Assembly (NCBI RefSeq): GCF_004151235.1
Contig: NZ_JUIV01000016.1
Location: 1 to 64,000 of the forward strand
Direction: 5' to 3'
Length of the DNA: 64,000 nt
Source: Flavobacterium anhuiense
Lineage (GTDB): Bacteria > Bacteroidota > Bacteroidia > Flavobacteriales > Flavobacteriaceae
Position numbers and translations under genes: made by a program. How positions within the stretch are numbered: position 1 is the first letter of the stretch; each line of letters begins with the position of its first letter. The notes beneath the pieces are model-generated. The model did no database searches, was not told the origin of the DNA, and was given only the letters and a program-made list of their open reading frames with translations. Below are positions 7,814 to 16,985 of the stretch, in pieces.

Positions 7814-9427
7814 ATGAAAAAGATATTAAAATATTTAGGACTCCCAGTACTTATGGCTGGTTTAGTATGGTCTTGCAGTGACCTTGATGTGCCTATTACA
7901 ACACAATTGACACCTGATGTGTTTCCTCAAAATTCAACACAATATGTTCAGGCTACGGGTCCAGTTTATGTAGCTTTCAGAGGAGAATTTTCTTTTGCTT
8001 GGTGGTGGGCTCAATCTTTAAGTACAGATGAATCTATTTTGCCTGCAAGAGGAGGAAACTGGTTTGATAATCGAAATTATATTGCCATGCATTACCATGA
8101 CTGGAATGCCGATAATGGTATCATTGGAAGTCTTTGGGACTGGACATCTAAAGTGATTGGAACATGCAATCAGACGATTTCAATTTTAAGACAGACAATG
8201 CCTGAAGGAACAGAGAAAAAGACTCTGATTTCAGAGATCAAAACAATGCGTGCTATTTCTTATTTCATGTTAATGGATAGTTATGGAGATGTGCCTTTGG
8301 ATACTTTATATGGAGATTTTACTGCTCATGCTAAAACACCAAGAAAAGAAGTTTTTAATTTCATTGAAAAGGAATTAAAAAGTGCCGTTCCTAATTTGAA
8401 TCCTGCATCTGGGGTTAGCACTTATGGACGACCAAACAAACAGACTGCCAATGCAATGCTAGCCAAATTATATCTGAATGCTGAGATATATTCAGGAACC
8501 TCACGTTATACAGATTGTATTGCAGCTTGCGATGAGGTAATTAATTCAGGATTATATGCTGTTGAGCCAAGAGCAACTTACCTGCAGATGTTTTACCCGA
8601 CCAATGGACCACAAATGAAAGAGTTTATTTTTGCAGTTCCTTATGATCCAGCAGCAGTTACAGTTGGCTACAACGGACAAATGTATCACGCACGTTATGA
8701 TGTGCCACGTTCTGAGAGAGCTAAATTTGGTCTTTCTTTTACGCCAAGTGCGCCTAGAAGTACGCTTCCTGAATTTTATGCTTATTTTAATGATCCTAAT
8801 GATATTCGTAACAAACAGTGGTTGACTGGTCTTCAGTACATGAATGATGGCGTGACTCCAGTTATGGTTACAACAACTAAAAAAGGATATGACCAGTTTT
8901 ACACAGGATCTGACGGAGGTGCTTCATACACTTATCAAGTAAATTTAACGCCAAATATTATACCTCGCCAGAGTGAAGCTTTATTTGATCTTGGAAACGA
9001 TGAAATTGCTTGGAACATGGGGTATAGAAATATTAAATTCTACCCAGATGCCACTTCAACAAATCGTAATCAAAAGAATGATGTTCCTTTCTTACGCTAT
9101 TCAGATGTGCTGTTAATGAAAGCAGAATCAATCCTTCGCGGAGGCGCTGTAACTTTAGGTCAAAGTGCAGATGCATTGGTAAACATGGTTCGTTCTAACC
9201 GTACAACATCTGCACCTGTAAGCGGCGTTACTTTAGAAGAGCTTTACAAAGAAAGAAGCCGTGAGTTTGCTTGGGAAGCTTGGCATAGAAACGATATGAT
9301 TCGTTTTGGAAAATATGAAGGATCATGGGGCTATAAAACTAATACAGATGTTTATCGTCGTGTATTCCCGATTCCAACCAATGCTATGGTTTTAAATCCA
9401 GCTTTAATTCAAAATGACGGATATTAA
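7814..9427 (+). CDS. SusD/RagB-family surface glycan-binding lipoprotein
   Basis: A 537-residue lipoprotein with the signal MKKILKYLGLPVLMAGLVWS and acylated Cys21. I chose the ATG at 7814; one at 7802 would add MLKI. TPR-type helices follow (ISYFMLMDSYGDVPL, NAMLAKLYLNAEIY). The C-terminal SusD signature FLRYSDVLLMKAESI and ELYKERSREFAWEAWHRNDMIRFGKY is clear. SusD proteins cap the SusC barrel and deliver glycan to it. The gene follows susC in the same operon and is followed by a strong intrinsic terminator, so susCD is probably its own main transcript. The binding specificity cannot be read from the sequence. Confidence 0.95.
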   Translation: MKKILKYLGLPVLMAGLVWSCSDLDVPITTQLTPDVFPQNSTQYVQATGPVYVAFRGEFSFAWWWAQSLSTDESILPARGGNWFDNRNYIAMHYHDWNADNGIIGSLWDWTSKVIGTCNQTISILRQTMPEGTEKKTLISEIKTMRAISYFMLMDSYGDVPLDTLYGDFTAHAKTPRKEVFNFIEKELKSAVPNLNPASGVSTYGRPNKQTANAMLAKLYLNAEIYSGTSRYTDCIAACDEVINSGLYAVEPRATYLQMFYPTNGPQMKEFIFAVPYDPAAVTVGYNGQMYHARYDVPRSERAKFGLSFTPSAPRSTLPEFYAYFNDPNDIRNKQWLTGLQYMNDGVTPVMVTTTKKGYDQFYTGSDGGASYTYQVNLTPNIIPRQSEALFDLGNDEIAWNMGYRNIKFYPDATSTNRNQKNDVPFLRYSDVLLMKAESILRGGAVTLGQSADALVNMVRSNRTTSAPVSGVTLEELYKERSREFAWEAWHRNDMIRFGKYEGSWGYKTNTDVYRRVFPIPTNAMVLNPALIQNDGY

Positions 9428-9474
9428 AAATAAGGGTTTTGAATAGGTACGCATTGTAACCCAATTTAATTTTG

Positions 9475-9507
9475 AAAGGAGAAGAGCACAAAATTCTTCT
9501 CCTTTTT
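9475..9507 (+). terminator. Intrinsic terminator after susCD
   Basis: AAAGGAGAAGA (9475-9485) pairs perfectly with TCTTCTCCTTT (9495-9505) around a 9-base loop and ends in a T-run. It lies 48 bases after the susD stop. Confidence 0.85.
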
Positions 9508-9568
9508 ACTAAAAGTAACATTGGTTTTTGCTATTTATAATAACCAATTCATTTTTGTTTCATTTTTA

Positions 9569-9636
9569 GAATGCTTGCAAAGCCTAATCAAATGTGTTTT
9601 TTGAAGATAAATGAGAGATTAAGCTTTGCAACATTC
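9569..9636 (+). other. Long imperfect stem-loop before the first GH92 gene
   Basis: The left arm 9569-9589 (GAATG, C, TTGCAAAGCCTAATC) pairs with the right arm 9617-9636 (GATTAAGCTTTGCAA, CATTC) with one bulge and one mismatch, around 27 bases. T-rich sequence follows. It could be a second terminator or an intergenic repeat. Confidence 0.4.
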
Positions 9637-9695
9637 TTTTAATTTTTATTAAAATCATTATCAGCCCAATTTTGTCCCATCAATACACAGCATAA

Positions 9696-12008
9696 ATGGA
9701 ACTAAGTAAAATCTATAAAATAGGACATATTGCCATAAGTTTGACTTTAGTTTTTTTATTGTCATGCAACGCTCAGAAAACCAATTCTCTACAAAAGAAA
9801 CAATTGTCAGATATGGTTTATCCGTTGTTGGACACCGAAAATTCAAGATGGTTTTACTTTTCATCAGCAAGCCGTCCTTTTGGTATGGTTAATTTAAGTC
9901 CCGATACTGAAATTAAAGGCGATTGGGGAGGCGGCTATAAATACACTACAGACACAGTTAAAGGTTTCAGCCACATTCACGAATGGCAGATGTCTGGTGT
10001 ATCTATAATGCCAGTTACGATTTCTGACACGAATAAATCAACCGTTTTTAAAGATTTTTATTCCAAATTCAGCCATCAGACCGAAATCATAACACCAGGA
10101 TACCATTCGTTGAAATTAGATAGATATCAGATTACAGCAGAATTGACCAGCACACCAAGAGTTGGATTTCATCAATATACTTTTCCCAAAAATGCACAAA
10201 AAGCCATTCTTTTTAACCTCAATACCATTTTAGGCCCTTGCGAAAATACCAATGGAAAATTAGAAAAAAACAATGATTTTGAACTTTCAGGATCATTAGT
10301 TTTGAGTACTAATTTCAGGCGTCCAAAACCATTGACCGTATTTTTTAAAGTCAAAACAAATCAGCCAATTGCTTCTGTAGAAAGAGATCCTGCAACGGGG
10401 AATTATTTAGTCCTTTTTAGCGGAACAAAAGAACAGATACTGATGAAAGTCGGCATTTCTTATACCGCAATAGAAAACGCTGCGATCAATATCGAAGCAG
10501 AATTGCCGCATTGGAATTTTAGCCAAACAGTTTCCAATTCAAGAAAAGAATGGAGTGCTTTATTAGGAAGAATAAAAATAGAAGGAGGTACTGAAAACGA
10601 TCAAAGAAGATTTTATACCGATTTATGGCATGCTTTACAAGGAAGAAAAATGATTAGCGATGCAAATGGAGCTTATCCTGATAATACAGGAGAAAAATTT
10701 AGGGTGGGACAGCTGCCTGTAAATGCTGATGGAAAACCGAAATTCAACCATTATAATTCTGATGCTTTTTGGGGCGCACAATGGACGATTAGCAACCTCT
10801 GGGGATTGGTTTATCCTGAGATTATGGAAGAATTTGTGCATTCGCTAATGCAGTATTATAAAGATGGAGGTATTATTCCTCGGGGTCCCGCTGGCGGAAA
10901 TGATACGTATGTAATGACAGGAGCATCGACAACTCCATTTATAGTGAGCGCAATCCAAAAAGGAATTGTAAAAGAAAATTTAGAAGAGATTTATACTGCA
11001 CTCAAAAAAAATCATATGCCAGGCGGTATTATGGGAAAAGCTGGATATGAACACAATACCAATATTGGAGGCGGACTAAAATATTATTTGCAAAAAGGAT
11101 ATGTGCCGTATCCGCTTCCTGATGGGGATTTTGGCAGCCACCAAGACGGAGCAAGCCAAACTTTAGAATATGCCTATCAGGATTGGACTTTGGCACAGCT
11201 GGCAAAAAAACTGAACCATGAAGATGATTATCTATATTTCATGAAAAGATCCGAGAATTATAAAAATATATTTGATCCATCAATTGGCTGGATGCGTCCG
11301 AGAAATGCGCAAGGAGAATGGCGAGAGAATTACGATCCGTATCAGTATGAAAATGGATTTATTGAATCTAACGGAGCACAGTCAACTTGGTTTGTTCCTC
11401 ATGATATTAAAGGTTTAGCAGCATTAATGGGCGGAAAAGAAAAGGCGGCAGAAAAATTGAATATTCAATTTGAAACAGCTAAAGAGCAAAATTATACCTC
11501 AGGAACTTCACATGACGCAGAATTGCATCCAGAATTCAGCAGGATTCCTGTAAATTTCGGAAATCAGCCATCAATCCAAACTTCCAATATATTTACTCTT
11601 TTAGAAAGAGCCGATTTAACGCAGTTCTGGACTAGAAACGTAGTGAAAACCACTTTCAGCGGATTATCTCCTGCAACTGGCTATAATGGAGATGAAGACC
11701 AAGGTCTAATGGGAAGTTTAAACGTTTTGCTTAAAATAGGCTTGTTTCAAATGAATGGGGGAACAGACAAGGATGCAGTTTACCAAATAGGAAGCCCAAT
11801 TTTCAACAAAATTACGATAGATTTGAATCCAGCATATTATTCAGGAAAGACATTTGTAATTAGAGCCCAGAATAATAGCTCAGAAAATGTATATATAAAA
11901 AACATCAGATACAATAATAAAGCAGTAGAAGACTTTACGCTTTCGCATCAACAGATTACAAATGGAGGTGAGTTAATCTTAGAAATGTCAGATCAGCCAA
12001 AATCTTAA
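9696..12008 (+). CDS. GH92 alpha-mannosidase-like lipoprotein (divergent)
   Basis: A 770-residue protein with lipobox LLSC (Cys24), so probably membrane-anchored. The N-terminal domain has a modified GH92 opening (SRPFGMVNLSPDTE, about 59-72) and HIHEWQMSGVSIMP. The alpha/alpha barrel carries GFIESNGAQSTWFVPHD with E557 at the family's acid position. The usual GNDD-A/S-G motif is here GDEDQG (665-670), so the acidic residues differ slightly from the norm. GH92 enzymes are calcium-dependent inverting exo-alpha-mannosidases. The gene is followed 20 bp later by a canonical GH92 gene, suggesting complementary linkages. Activity on mannose is likely but less certain than for its partner. Confidence 0.85.
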   Translation: MELSKIYKIGHIAISLTLVFLLSCNAQKTNSLQKKQLSDMVYPLLDTENSRWFYFSSASRPFGMVNLSPDTEIKGDWGGGYKYTTDTVKGFSHIHEWQMSGVSIMPVTISDTNKSTVFKDFYSKFSHQTEIITPGYHSLKLDRYQITAELTSTPRVGFHQYTFPKNAQKAILFNLNTILGPCENTNGKLEKNNDFELSGSLVLSTNFRRPKPLTVFFKVKTNQPIASVERDPATGNYLVLFSGTKEQILMKVGISYTAIENAAINIEAELPHWNFSQTVSNSRKEWSALLGRIKIEGGTENDQRRFYTDLWHALQGRKMISDANGAYPDNTGEKFRVGQLPVNADGKPKFNHYNSDAFWGAQWTISNLWGLVYPEIMEEFVHSLMQYYKDGGIIPRGPAGGNDTYVMTGASTTPFIVSAIQKGIVKENLEEIYTALKKNHMPGGIMGKAGYEHNTNIGGGLKYYLQKGYVPYPLPDGDFGSHQDGASQTLEYAYQDWTLAQLAKKLNHEDDYLYFMKRSENYKNIFDPSIGWMRPRNAQGEWRENYDPYQYENGFIESNGAQSTWFVPHDIKGLAALMGGKEKAAEKLNIQFETAKEQNYTSGTSHDAELHPEFSRIPVNFGNQPSIQTSNIFTLLERADLTQFWTRNVVKTTFSGLSPATGYNGDEDQGLMGSLNVLLKIGLFQMNGGTDKDAVYQIGSPIFNKITIDLNPAYYSGKTFVIRAQNNSSENVYIKNIRYNNKAVEDFTLSHQQITNGGELILEMSDQPKS

Positions 12009-12028
12009 TACTAAAGAAATAATAAAGA

Positions 12029-14302
12029 ATGAAAAATACAAAGTCGCTCATTTTTTTAGCAGCAAGTTTCTTTCTTGCCCTAAATAGCAGTGCTCAGCAG
12101 AATGTGCATCAATATGTTGATCCAATGATAGGTTCAGAAGGCGTGGGAAGAGTTTTTATTGGCCCGTCTTGTCCGTATGGAATGGTAAAGCCAAGTCCCG
12201 ATTGTACTTCTAGTCCAAACAGCGGCTGGCTTCCAGAACCAAAAGAAGTAACGGGATTCAGTCAGGTGCATGTGAGTGGAACGGGGGGAGGACCAAAGTA
12301 CGGGAACATACTGATTATGCCTTTTTCGGGTACTTTGGATAAAATGGATCAGACTTCTTTTAGAGCTGAAGAAAATGTAAAACTAGGTTACTACGAAACC
12401 ATTTTCAAAGAAAATAATATCAAAACCGAAATCACAACAGGTGAGAAAGTTTCATTTTATAGAATTACATATCCAAAAAACAGTTCCAAAGAATTAAAAA
12501 TAGACCCAGGATTTTTTCTCGGAGAAGAAAAGATTCCTGATGCTAGAGAAGCCCAGCAGTTTGTTGGGTCACAAATTGAAATAGTTTCAGATACGGAAGT
12601 GAGAGGCTATAGCAGAATTAGAGGCGGATGGAACAATGGAAGAGCTTACACGGTTTATTTTTATGCTGTTTTCGATCAGCCTATATCTAAATATGTAACT
12701 TTTAAAGACGGAAAATTCTATACCAATCAGAAAAGCCAATTTGACTCTGGCAAAAAAACTGCAGCATTATTGTCTTTCGGAAATGGAGGAAAAGAAGAAT
12801 TGAATGTAAAAATCGGAATTTCTTTTTTGAGCGAATTAAAAGCGAAGAATAATATAGATATTGAAATTCCGCATTGGGATTTTAATAATGTATTGAACAC
12901 ATTACAAAATAAATGGGAGAATTTATTAAGTCGTATTCAGCTTTCAAAAGACACTTCAGACGAATATAAAAAAATGTTTTATACAGGTTTGTATCACACT
13001 ATGATTATGCCTGTGGATAGAACAGGAGAGAATCCTTTATGGACAAATGATGAGCCGTATTACGATGATTTTTATACGATTTGGGACACATTTAGAACTT
13101 CAAGTCCGTTAATCACGCTAATTGACAGCAAACGAAAAGTAGATATAATCAACGCGATGCTTAATATTTACAAACGTGAAGGATATATGCCAGAAGGAAG
13201 AAGCGGAAATGATAATGGAAGAACTCAAGGCGGATCAAATGCTGAGGTGGTTATAGCTGATGCTTTTGTGAAAAACTTAAAAGGAATTGATTACGAATTG
13301 GCTTTACAAGCCATGATTAAAGACGCTACAGTGCCGCCGGGAGGAAATGAAGAAAGAGAAGGTCGCGGCGGACTTTTGGATTACCTTAAATTAGGTTACG
13401 TTCCTTATGGCACTGACCGCGCAGGAAACCGAACAATCGATTATTCGTACAACGATTATAATATTGCCACAGTGGCCAAAGGTTTAGGCAAAACAGAATT
13501 GTATGATCAATACATGAAACAAGCTGAAAGCTGGCAGAATTTATGGCGTGCCGATTATGAAAATAACGGAGCAAAAGGATTTATCATGCCAAAAGACAAA
13601 GACGGAAACTGGCTTGATGATGTCGTTTTTGGAGAATCTAAAATCCAGAAACCTACTTTTAAATATACGCCTGTTATTATCGAATCTCCTTGGTATGTAT
13701 GCCATTGGTGCGTGTTTTTCTACGAAGGGACTTCTTGGGAATATTCATTTAGCATTCCGCATGATGTTCCAGAACTGATTAAAAAATCGGGAGGAGAGAA
13801 AGCGTTTGAAAATAGGCTGGATATTTTCTTTGATCATAATTTGTTTAATGTCGCCAATGAGCCGTCATTTTTAACGCCATGTTTGTATCACTGGATTGGG
13901 AAGCCCTATTTGAGTAGTGACAGGATTAGAACCATTATAAAGAATAATTTTAATGCTTCAAGAGAAGGTTTGCCAGGAAATGATGATTCTGGCGCTATGT
14001 CTTCTTGGCTGGCTTTCCACATGATGGGATTATACCCAAATGCTGGACAGCCTTATTATCTGATCAATACGCCTTTGATTAAAGAAACAGTAATACAGTT
14101 GGAAAATGGTAAAAAGTTTACCATCTCAGCTAAAAAAATGACGGATAAAAACAGATACATAAAAAGCGCTCTACTAAATGGAAAACCATACAACAAAGCA
14201 TGGATTATGCATGATGATATTAATAACGGTGGCGAATTGGTTTTAGAAATGGATTCAAAACCATCAGCTTGGGGAACGACAATTTTACCGCCAAATAAAT
14301 AA
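12029..14302 (+). CDS. GH92 exo-alpha-mannosidase
   Basis: A 757-residue secreted enzyme with a cleavable signal peptide ending SSAQ (residues 20-23). All GH92 hallmarks are present: YVDPMIGS (29-36), GPSCPYGMVKPSPD (45-58), FSQVHVSGTGG (78-87), the FYTIWDTFR block near 348-356, FYEGTSWEYSFSIPHD with E566 as probable general acid, and GLPGNDDSGAMSSW (647-660) with the conserved acidic pair. The family removes terminal alpha-1,2-, 1,3-, 1,4- or 1,6-mannose with inversion and needs calcium. It sits between the divergent GH92 gene and a small secreted protein, with very short gaps, in one operon. Exact linkage preference cannot be read from the sequence. Confidence 0.93.
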   Translation: MKNTKSLIFLAASFFLALNSSAQQNVHQYVDPMIGSEGVGRVFIGPSCPYGMVKPSPDCTSSPNSGWLPEPKEVTGFSQVHVSGTGGGPKYGNILIMPFSGTLDKMDQTSFRAEENVKLGYYETIFKENNIKTEITTGEKVSFYRITYPKNSSKELKIDPGFFLGEEKIPDAREAQQFVGSQIEIVSDTEVRGYSRIRGGWNNGRAYTVYFYAVFDQPISKYVTFKDGKFYTNQKSQFDSGKKTAALLSFGNGGKEELNVKIGISFLSELKAKNNIDIEIPHWDFNNVLNTLQNKWENLLSRIQLSKDTSDEYKKMFYTGLYHTMIMPVDRTGENPLWTNDEPYYDDFYTIWDTFRTSSPLITLIDSKRKVDIINAMLNIYKREGYMPEGRSGNDNGRTQGGSNAEVVIADAFVKNLKGIDYELALQAMIKDATVPPGGNEEREGRGGLLDYLKLGYVPYGTDRAGNRTIDYSYNDYNIATVAKGLGKTELYDQYMKQAESWQNLWRADYENNGAKGFIMPKDKDGNWLDDVVFGESKIQKPTFKYTPVIIESPWYVCHWCVFFYEGTSWEYSFSIPHDVPELIKKSGGEKAFENRLDIFFDHNLFNVANEPSFLTPCLYHWIGKPYLSSDRIRTIIKNNFNASREGLPGNDDSGAMSSWLAFHMMGLYPNAGQPYYLINTPLIKETVIQLENGKKFTISAKKMTDKNRYIKSALLNGKPYNKAWIMHDDINNGGELVLEMDSKPSAWGTTILPPNK

Positions 14303-14317
14303 AAAATGATAAACAGG

Positions 14318-14878
14318 ATGAAAAATATATTTTTAATGCTTCTTTTCTGCATCGTTTATCAGAAAGGAACCGCACAGCAATACATTCCGACAATTAAAAA
14401 TAACACACAGCTGCATTATGTATGCAAGCTTCACGGACAAACCAGAAGTCTGCAGCTCATAGCAGAAATAGCAACTGATAAATTAGCTTTTAAATTGGAA
14501 ACCAGAGGCGTGAAAAGTAAAATTGTAATGCTTTCTGAAGCTGTGCAAAATGGAACCGAATTAAGTTTTAATCAAGGAGAATATGAACCTGTTTTAAATT
14601 TAAAACCAACAGAAACTTTTTTTATGATTTCTAGATCGGCTTATCAAGATTTAGTAAAAAAAGGTTTCTTTGTTTATAATAATACAACCTATGTTCTAGA
14701 TGAAAAAAATGCAGAAAGTGTTCTAATTGAAGGCAAACCAATTGATGCTCTGCATGTAAAAGCGAAGATTGATGAAACTGAAATGTGGATTGTAAAAAAT
14801 CCCGATTTTCCCTTAATCTGTAAAATTACAAATAATCCATTAGGGATCAACCCAACGTTGGTAAAGGTTGTGGATTAA
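14318..14878 (+). CDS. Secreted protein of unknown function
   Basis: A 186-residue protein with a clear signal peptide (MKNIFLMLLFCIVYQKGTAQ) and a mature part rich in beta-prone stretches (LQLIAEIATDKLAFKLETRG, MWIVKNPDFPLICKI). I chose the ATG at 14318; an ATG at 14306 would add four residues before the signal. I do not recognise the family; it faintly recalls DUF3108-type periplasmic beta proteins. The gene begins within 16 bases of the GH92 stop, so it belongs to the mannosidase operon and is probably periplasmic. It may bind or process the same substrate. No catalytic motif is apparent. Confidence 0.75.
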   Translation: MKNIFLMLLFCIVYQKGTAQQYIPTIKNNTQLHYVCKLHGQTRSLQLIAEIATDKLAFKLETRGVKSKIVMLSEAVQNGTELSFNQGEYEPVLNLKPTETFFMISRSAYQDLVKKGFFVYNNTTYVLDEKNAESVLIEGKPIDALHVKAKIDETEMWIVKNPDFPLICKITNNPLGINPTLVKVVD

Positions 14879-14892
14879 TAAAGTTAACTATT

Positions 14893-15061
14893 GGGTAAAA
14901 TTAATTTTAACACATAGAAACATAGACTATTTTATTGCTTTTGTTTAAGATTACCAAAAAAAGCAAGCTTTAACACATAGCTATGTGTTTTCAAATAAGT
15001 GAAACGCCTTTTTTAAAGTTTACAAAAGCTATGTTTCTATGTGTTAAAATTAATTTCACCC
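14893..15061 (+). repeat. Palindromic intergenic repeat, family 1, copy A
   Basis: Two 33-bp arms, 14893-14925 and 15029-15061, are inverted copies with one mismatch; the core is AACACATAGAAACATAG. Inside lie a perfect 18-bp palindrome AACACATAGCTATGTGTT (14972-14989) and AAGTGAAACGCCTTTT (14997-15012). The same plan recurs at 22409-22534 and 40942-41078. No open frame is inside, so it is a non-autonomous MITE- or REP-like element. Confidence 0.85.
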
Positions 15062-15096
15062 AAAGGGTTAAAGTTTCTGAGTTATAATAATAAACC

Positions 15097-16932
15097 ATGG
15101 CATTTAAAAATTTCTGTTGGGTATTGATTTTTGCAGTTCTGATTTCCTGTAAAACAGAACAGCATTCGCATGGCCAAAAAATAAAGATTGCTTTTATAGC
15201 CGATGCTCATTTACAGGATATTTTTGCCAAATTTGAAGATAGCAATTATCAAGGCATTCAAAACCCTGTAACGGGCGAATACGCGAACATTAGAACCATG
15301 AATGCGCAACTGCATTCAACTCGAATTTTTAATGAAAACTACTTTGCTTTTTTAGAAGCGTTAAATGACATTGCAAAAAGAGGCATAAAACAGGTAGTTC
15401 TTCCAGGTGACTTTAGTGATGATGGACAGCCCGTTCATGTTCGCGGATTACGAAAAATACTCAACGATTATTCTCAGAAATATGGTATTTCATTTTATGT
15501 AACCACAGGAAATCACGATGTTGTGAGGCCTTTTTCCCAAGATGCCGTTAAAACGGACTTTCTCGGAAAAGATGGAAAAGAGCAAATCATCAGTAGTTCT
15601 TCAAATAATTTCAAGACAAGTAAAAGCGATCTAGTTCCCATTATAACTGCAGATATTCAAAACTGGGGCTATAAAGAAACGATTCAAGAAATGCGTGATT
15701 TTGGTTTCTTTCCTAAAAAGACTGATTTATACTGGGAAACACCGTTTTCAAATTATTCGTACGAAGAATATAATTTTGAAGAAGCCCAAAAAGAATCCGC
15801 TTTAGAAAAAAGAACGTATACAATTAAAAACACCAATTTGTTGCTGCCAGATGCAAGTTATTTGGTTGAATCTGTAAAAGGAATCTGGCTATTAGCAATT
15901 GATGCCAATGCGTATGTTCCGAATGAAAAATTATCAGGAAAACCAAATGATCCTCATGACTTTTCTGGAGCAAATACAGGGTACAATAATGTTCTGATTT
16001 ATAAAAGCCATTTGCTAAAATGGGTAAAAAAAGTGGCAGAGCAAGCAAAAGCAAAAGGAAAAATACTAATTGCTTTTAGCCATTATCCAATGGTAGAATT
16101 TAATAATAATGCTTCAGCTGAATTAAAACTGCTTTTCGGCGCCGATAAAATGCAATTGCAGCGTGTTCCCAATGAAGATGTCGCACAGCAGTTTGCAGAT
16201 GCTGGAATTCAGATTCATTTTGGGGGACACATGCACATAAACGATACAGGCGTAAGAACAACAGCAAAAGGAAATACACTGTTTAATATTCAAACTCCAT
16301 CGCTTGCCGCTTATATGCCAGCTTATAAAATACTGACGATTCATTCCAATTCAACACTAGAGGTCGAAACTGTCGTAATTGGAAAAGTAAATAAATTCAA
16401 TAGTCTATTTCCTTTTTATGAAGAGGAATATGCTCATTTAAAAGAAATAAAAAGCAAAGACATTTGGGATAAAGAAATTCTCAAAGCAAAAGATTATGAA
16501 GAATTTACCAATTGGCATTTAAAAGAATTGGTTCGTCTAAGGTTTTTGCCTGAGGATTTTCCTGCAGAATTTCTAAAATCAATAGTTAACCTATCAGGAA
16601 GAGATTTATTAGAAAAGAACAAAAATATGCAAGAAGCAGATAGAGATTTGAAAGAGAATTCTCTGACCCTTTCCGATTTTGAATCTTGGAATGGTTTTGA
16701 TATGATTTTCGATTTTTACCGTTTAAAAAGTGCTGACGAATTAGCATTTTCAAAAATTGGAAAAGAAAGATTAAAACAATATGAAATCATATGCAGACAG
16801 TTAAAAAAAGCAGATGATCAGAAACTGATTTTATGGTCAGAAATATTTAATAAAACGATGAATGGCGAACCTTCGGATCATTTTATGATTGATTTAAAAA
16901 ACAGTAAAATTGATAATTTATCTGTTAAATAA
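15097..16932 (+). CDS. Metallophosphoesterase lipoprotein (calcineurin-like)
   Basis: A 611-residue protein with lipobox LISC (Cys18). The N-terminal two-thirds carries the dinuclear-metal phosphoesterase motifs in order: IAFIADAH, LPGDFSDDG, TTGNHDVV, AFSHYPM and FGGHMHIND. The C-terminal 150 residues are helical and charged and match nothing I know. These enzymes hydrolyse phosphomono- or phosphodiesters outside the cytoplasm. The gene lies between the mannosidase operon and the hybrid regulator, and gene order suggests it cleaves phosphate from the substrate glycan. An inositol-phosphate or phospholipid-headgroup ester fits the inositol-glycan hypothesis but is not shown by the sequence. 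A family 1 palindrome separates it from the genes upstream. Confidence 0.88.
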   Translation: MAFKNFCWVLIFAVLISCKTEQHSHGQKIKIAFIADAHLQDIFAKFEDSNYQGIQNPVTGEYANIRTMNAQLHSTRIFNENYFAFLEALNDIAKRGIKQVVLPGDFSDDGQPVHVRGLRKILNDYSQKYGISFYVTTGNHDVVRPFSQDAVKTDFLGKDGKEQIISSSSNNFKTSKSDLVPIITADIQNWGYKETIQEMRDFGFFPKKTDLYWETPFSNYSYEEYNFEEAQKESALEKRTYTIKNTNLLLPDASYLVESVKGIWLLAIDANAYVPNEKLSGKPNDPHDFSGANTGYNNVLIYKSHLLKWVKKVAEQAKAKGKILIAFSHYPMVEFNNNASAELKLLFGADKMQLQRVPNEDVAQQFADAGIQIHFGGHMHINDTGVRTTAKGNTLFNIQTPSLAAYMPAYKILTIHSNSTLEVETVVIGKVNKFNSLFPFYEEEYAHLKEIKSKDIWDKEILKAKDYEEFTNWHLKELVRLRFLPEDFPAEFLKSIVNLSGRDLLEKNKNMQEADRDLKENSLTLSDFESWNGFDMIFDFYRLKSADELAFSKIGKERLKQYEIICRQLKKADDQKLILWSEIFNKTMNGEPSDHFMIDLKNSKIDNLSVK

Positions 16933-16985
16933 TTTTGATATTTTTTAAATCAAAAAAGATTAAATTGCATTTATAATTTATTTTC

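Noticed and set aside
14893..15061. Insertion sequence with transposase
   Set aside because: The 169-bp element contains no open frame; it can only be non-autonomous.
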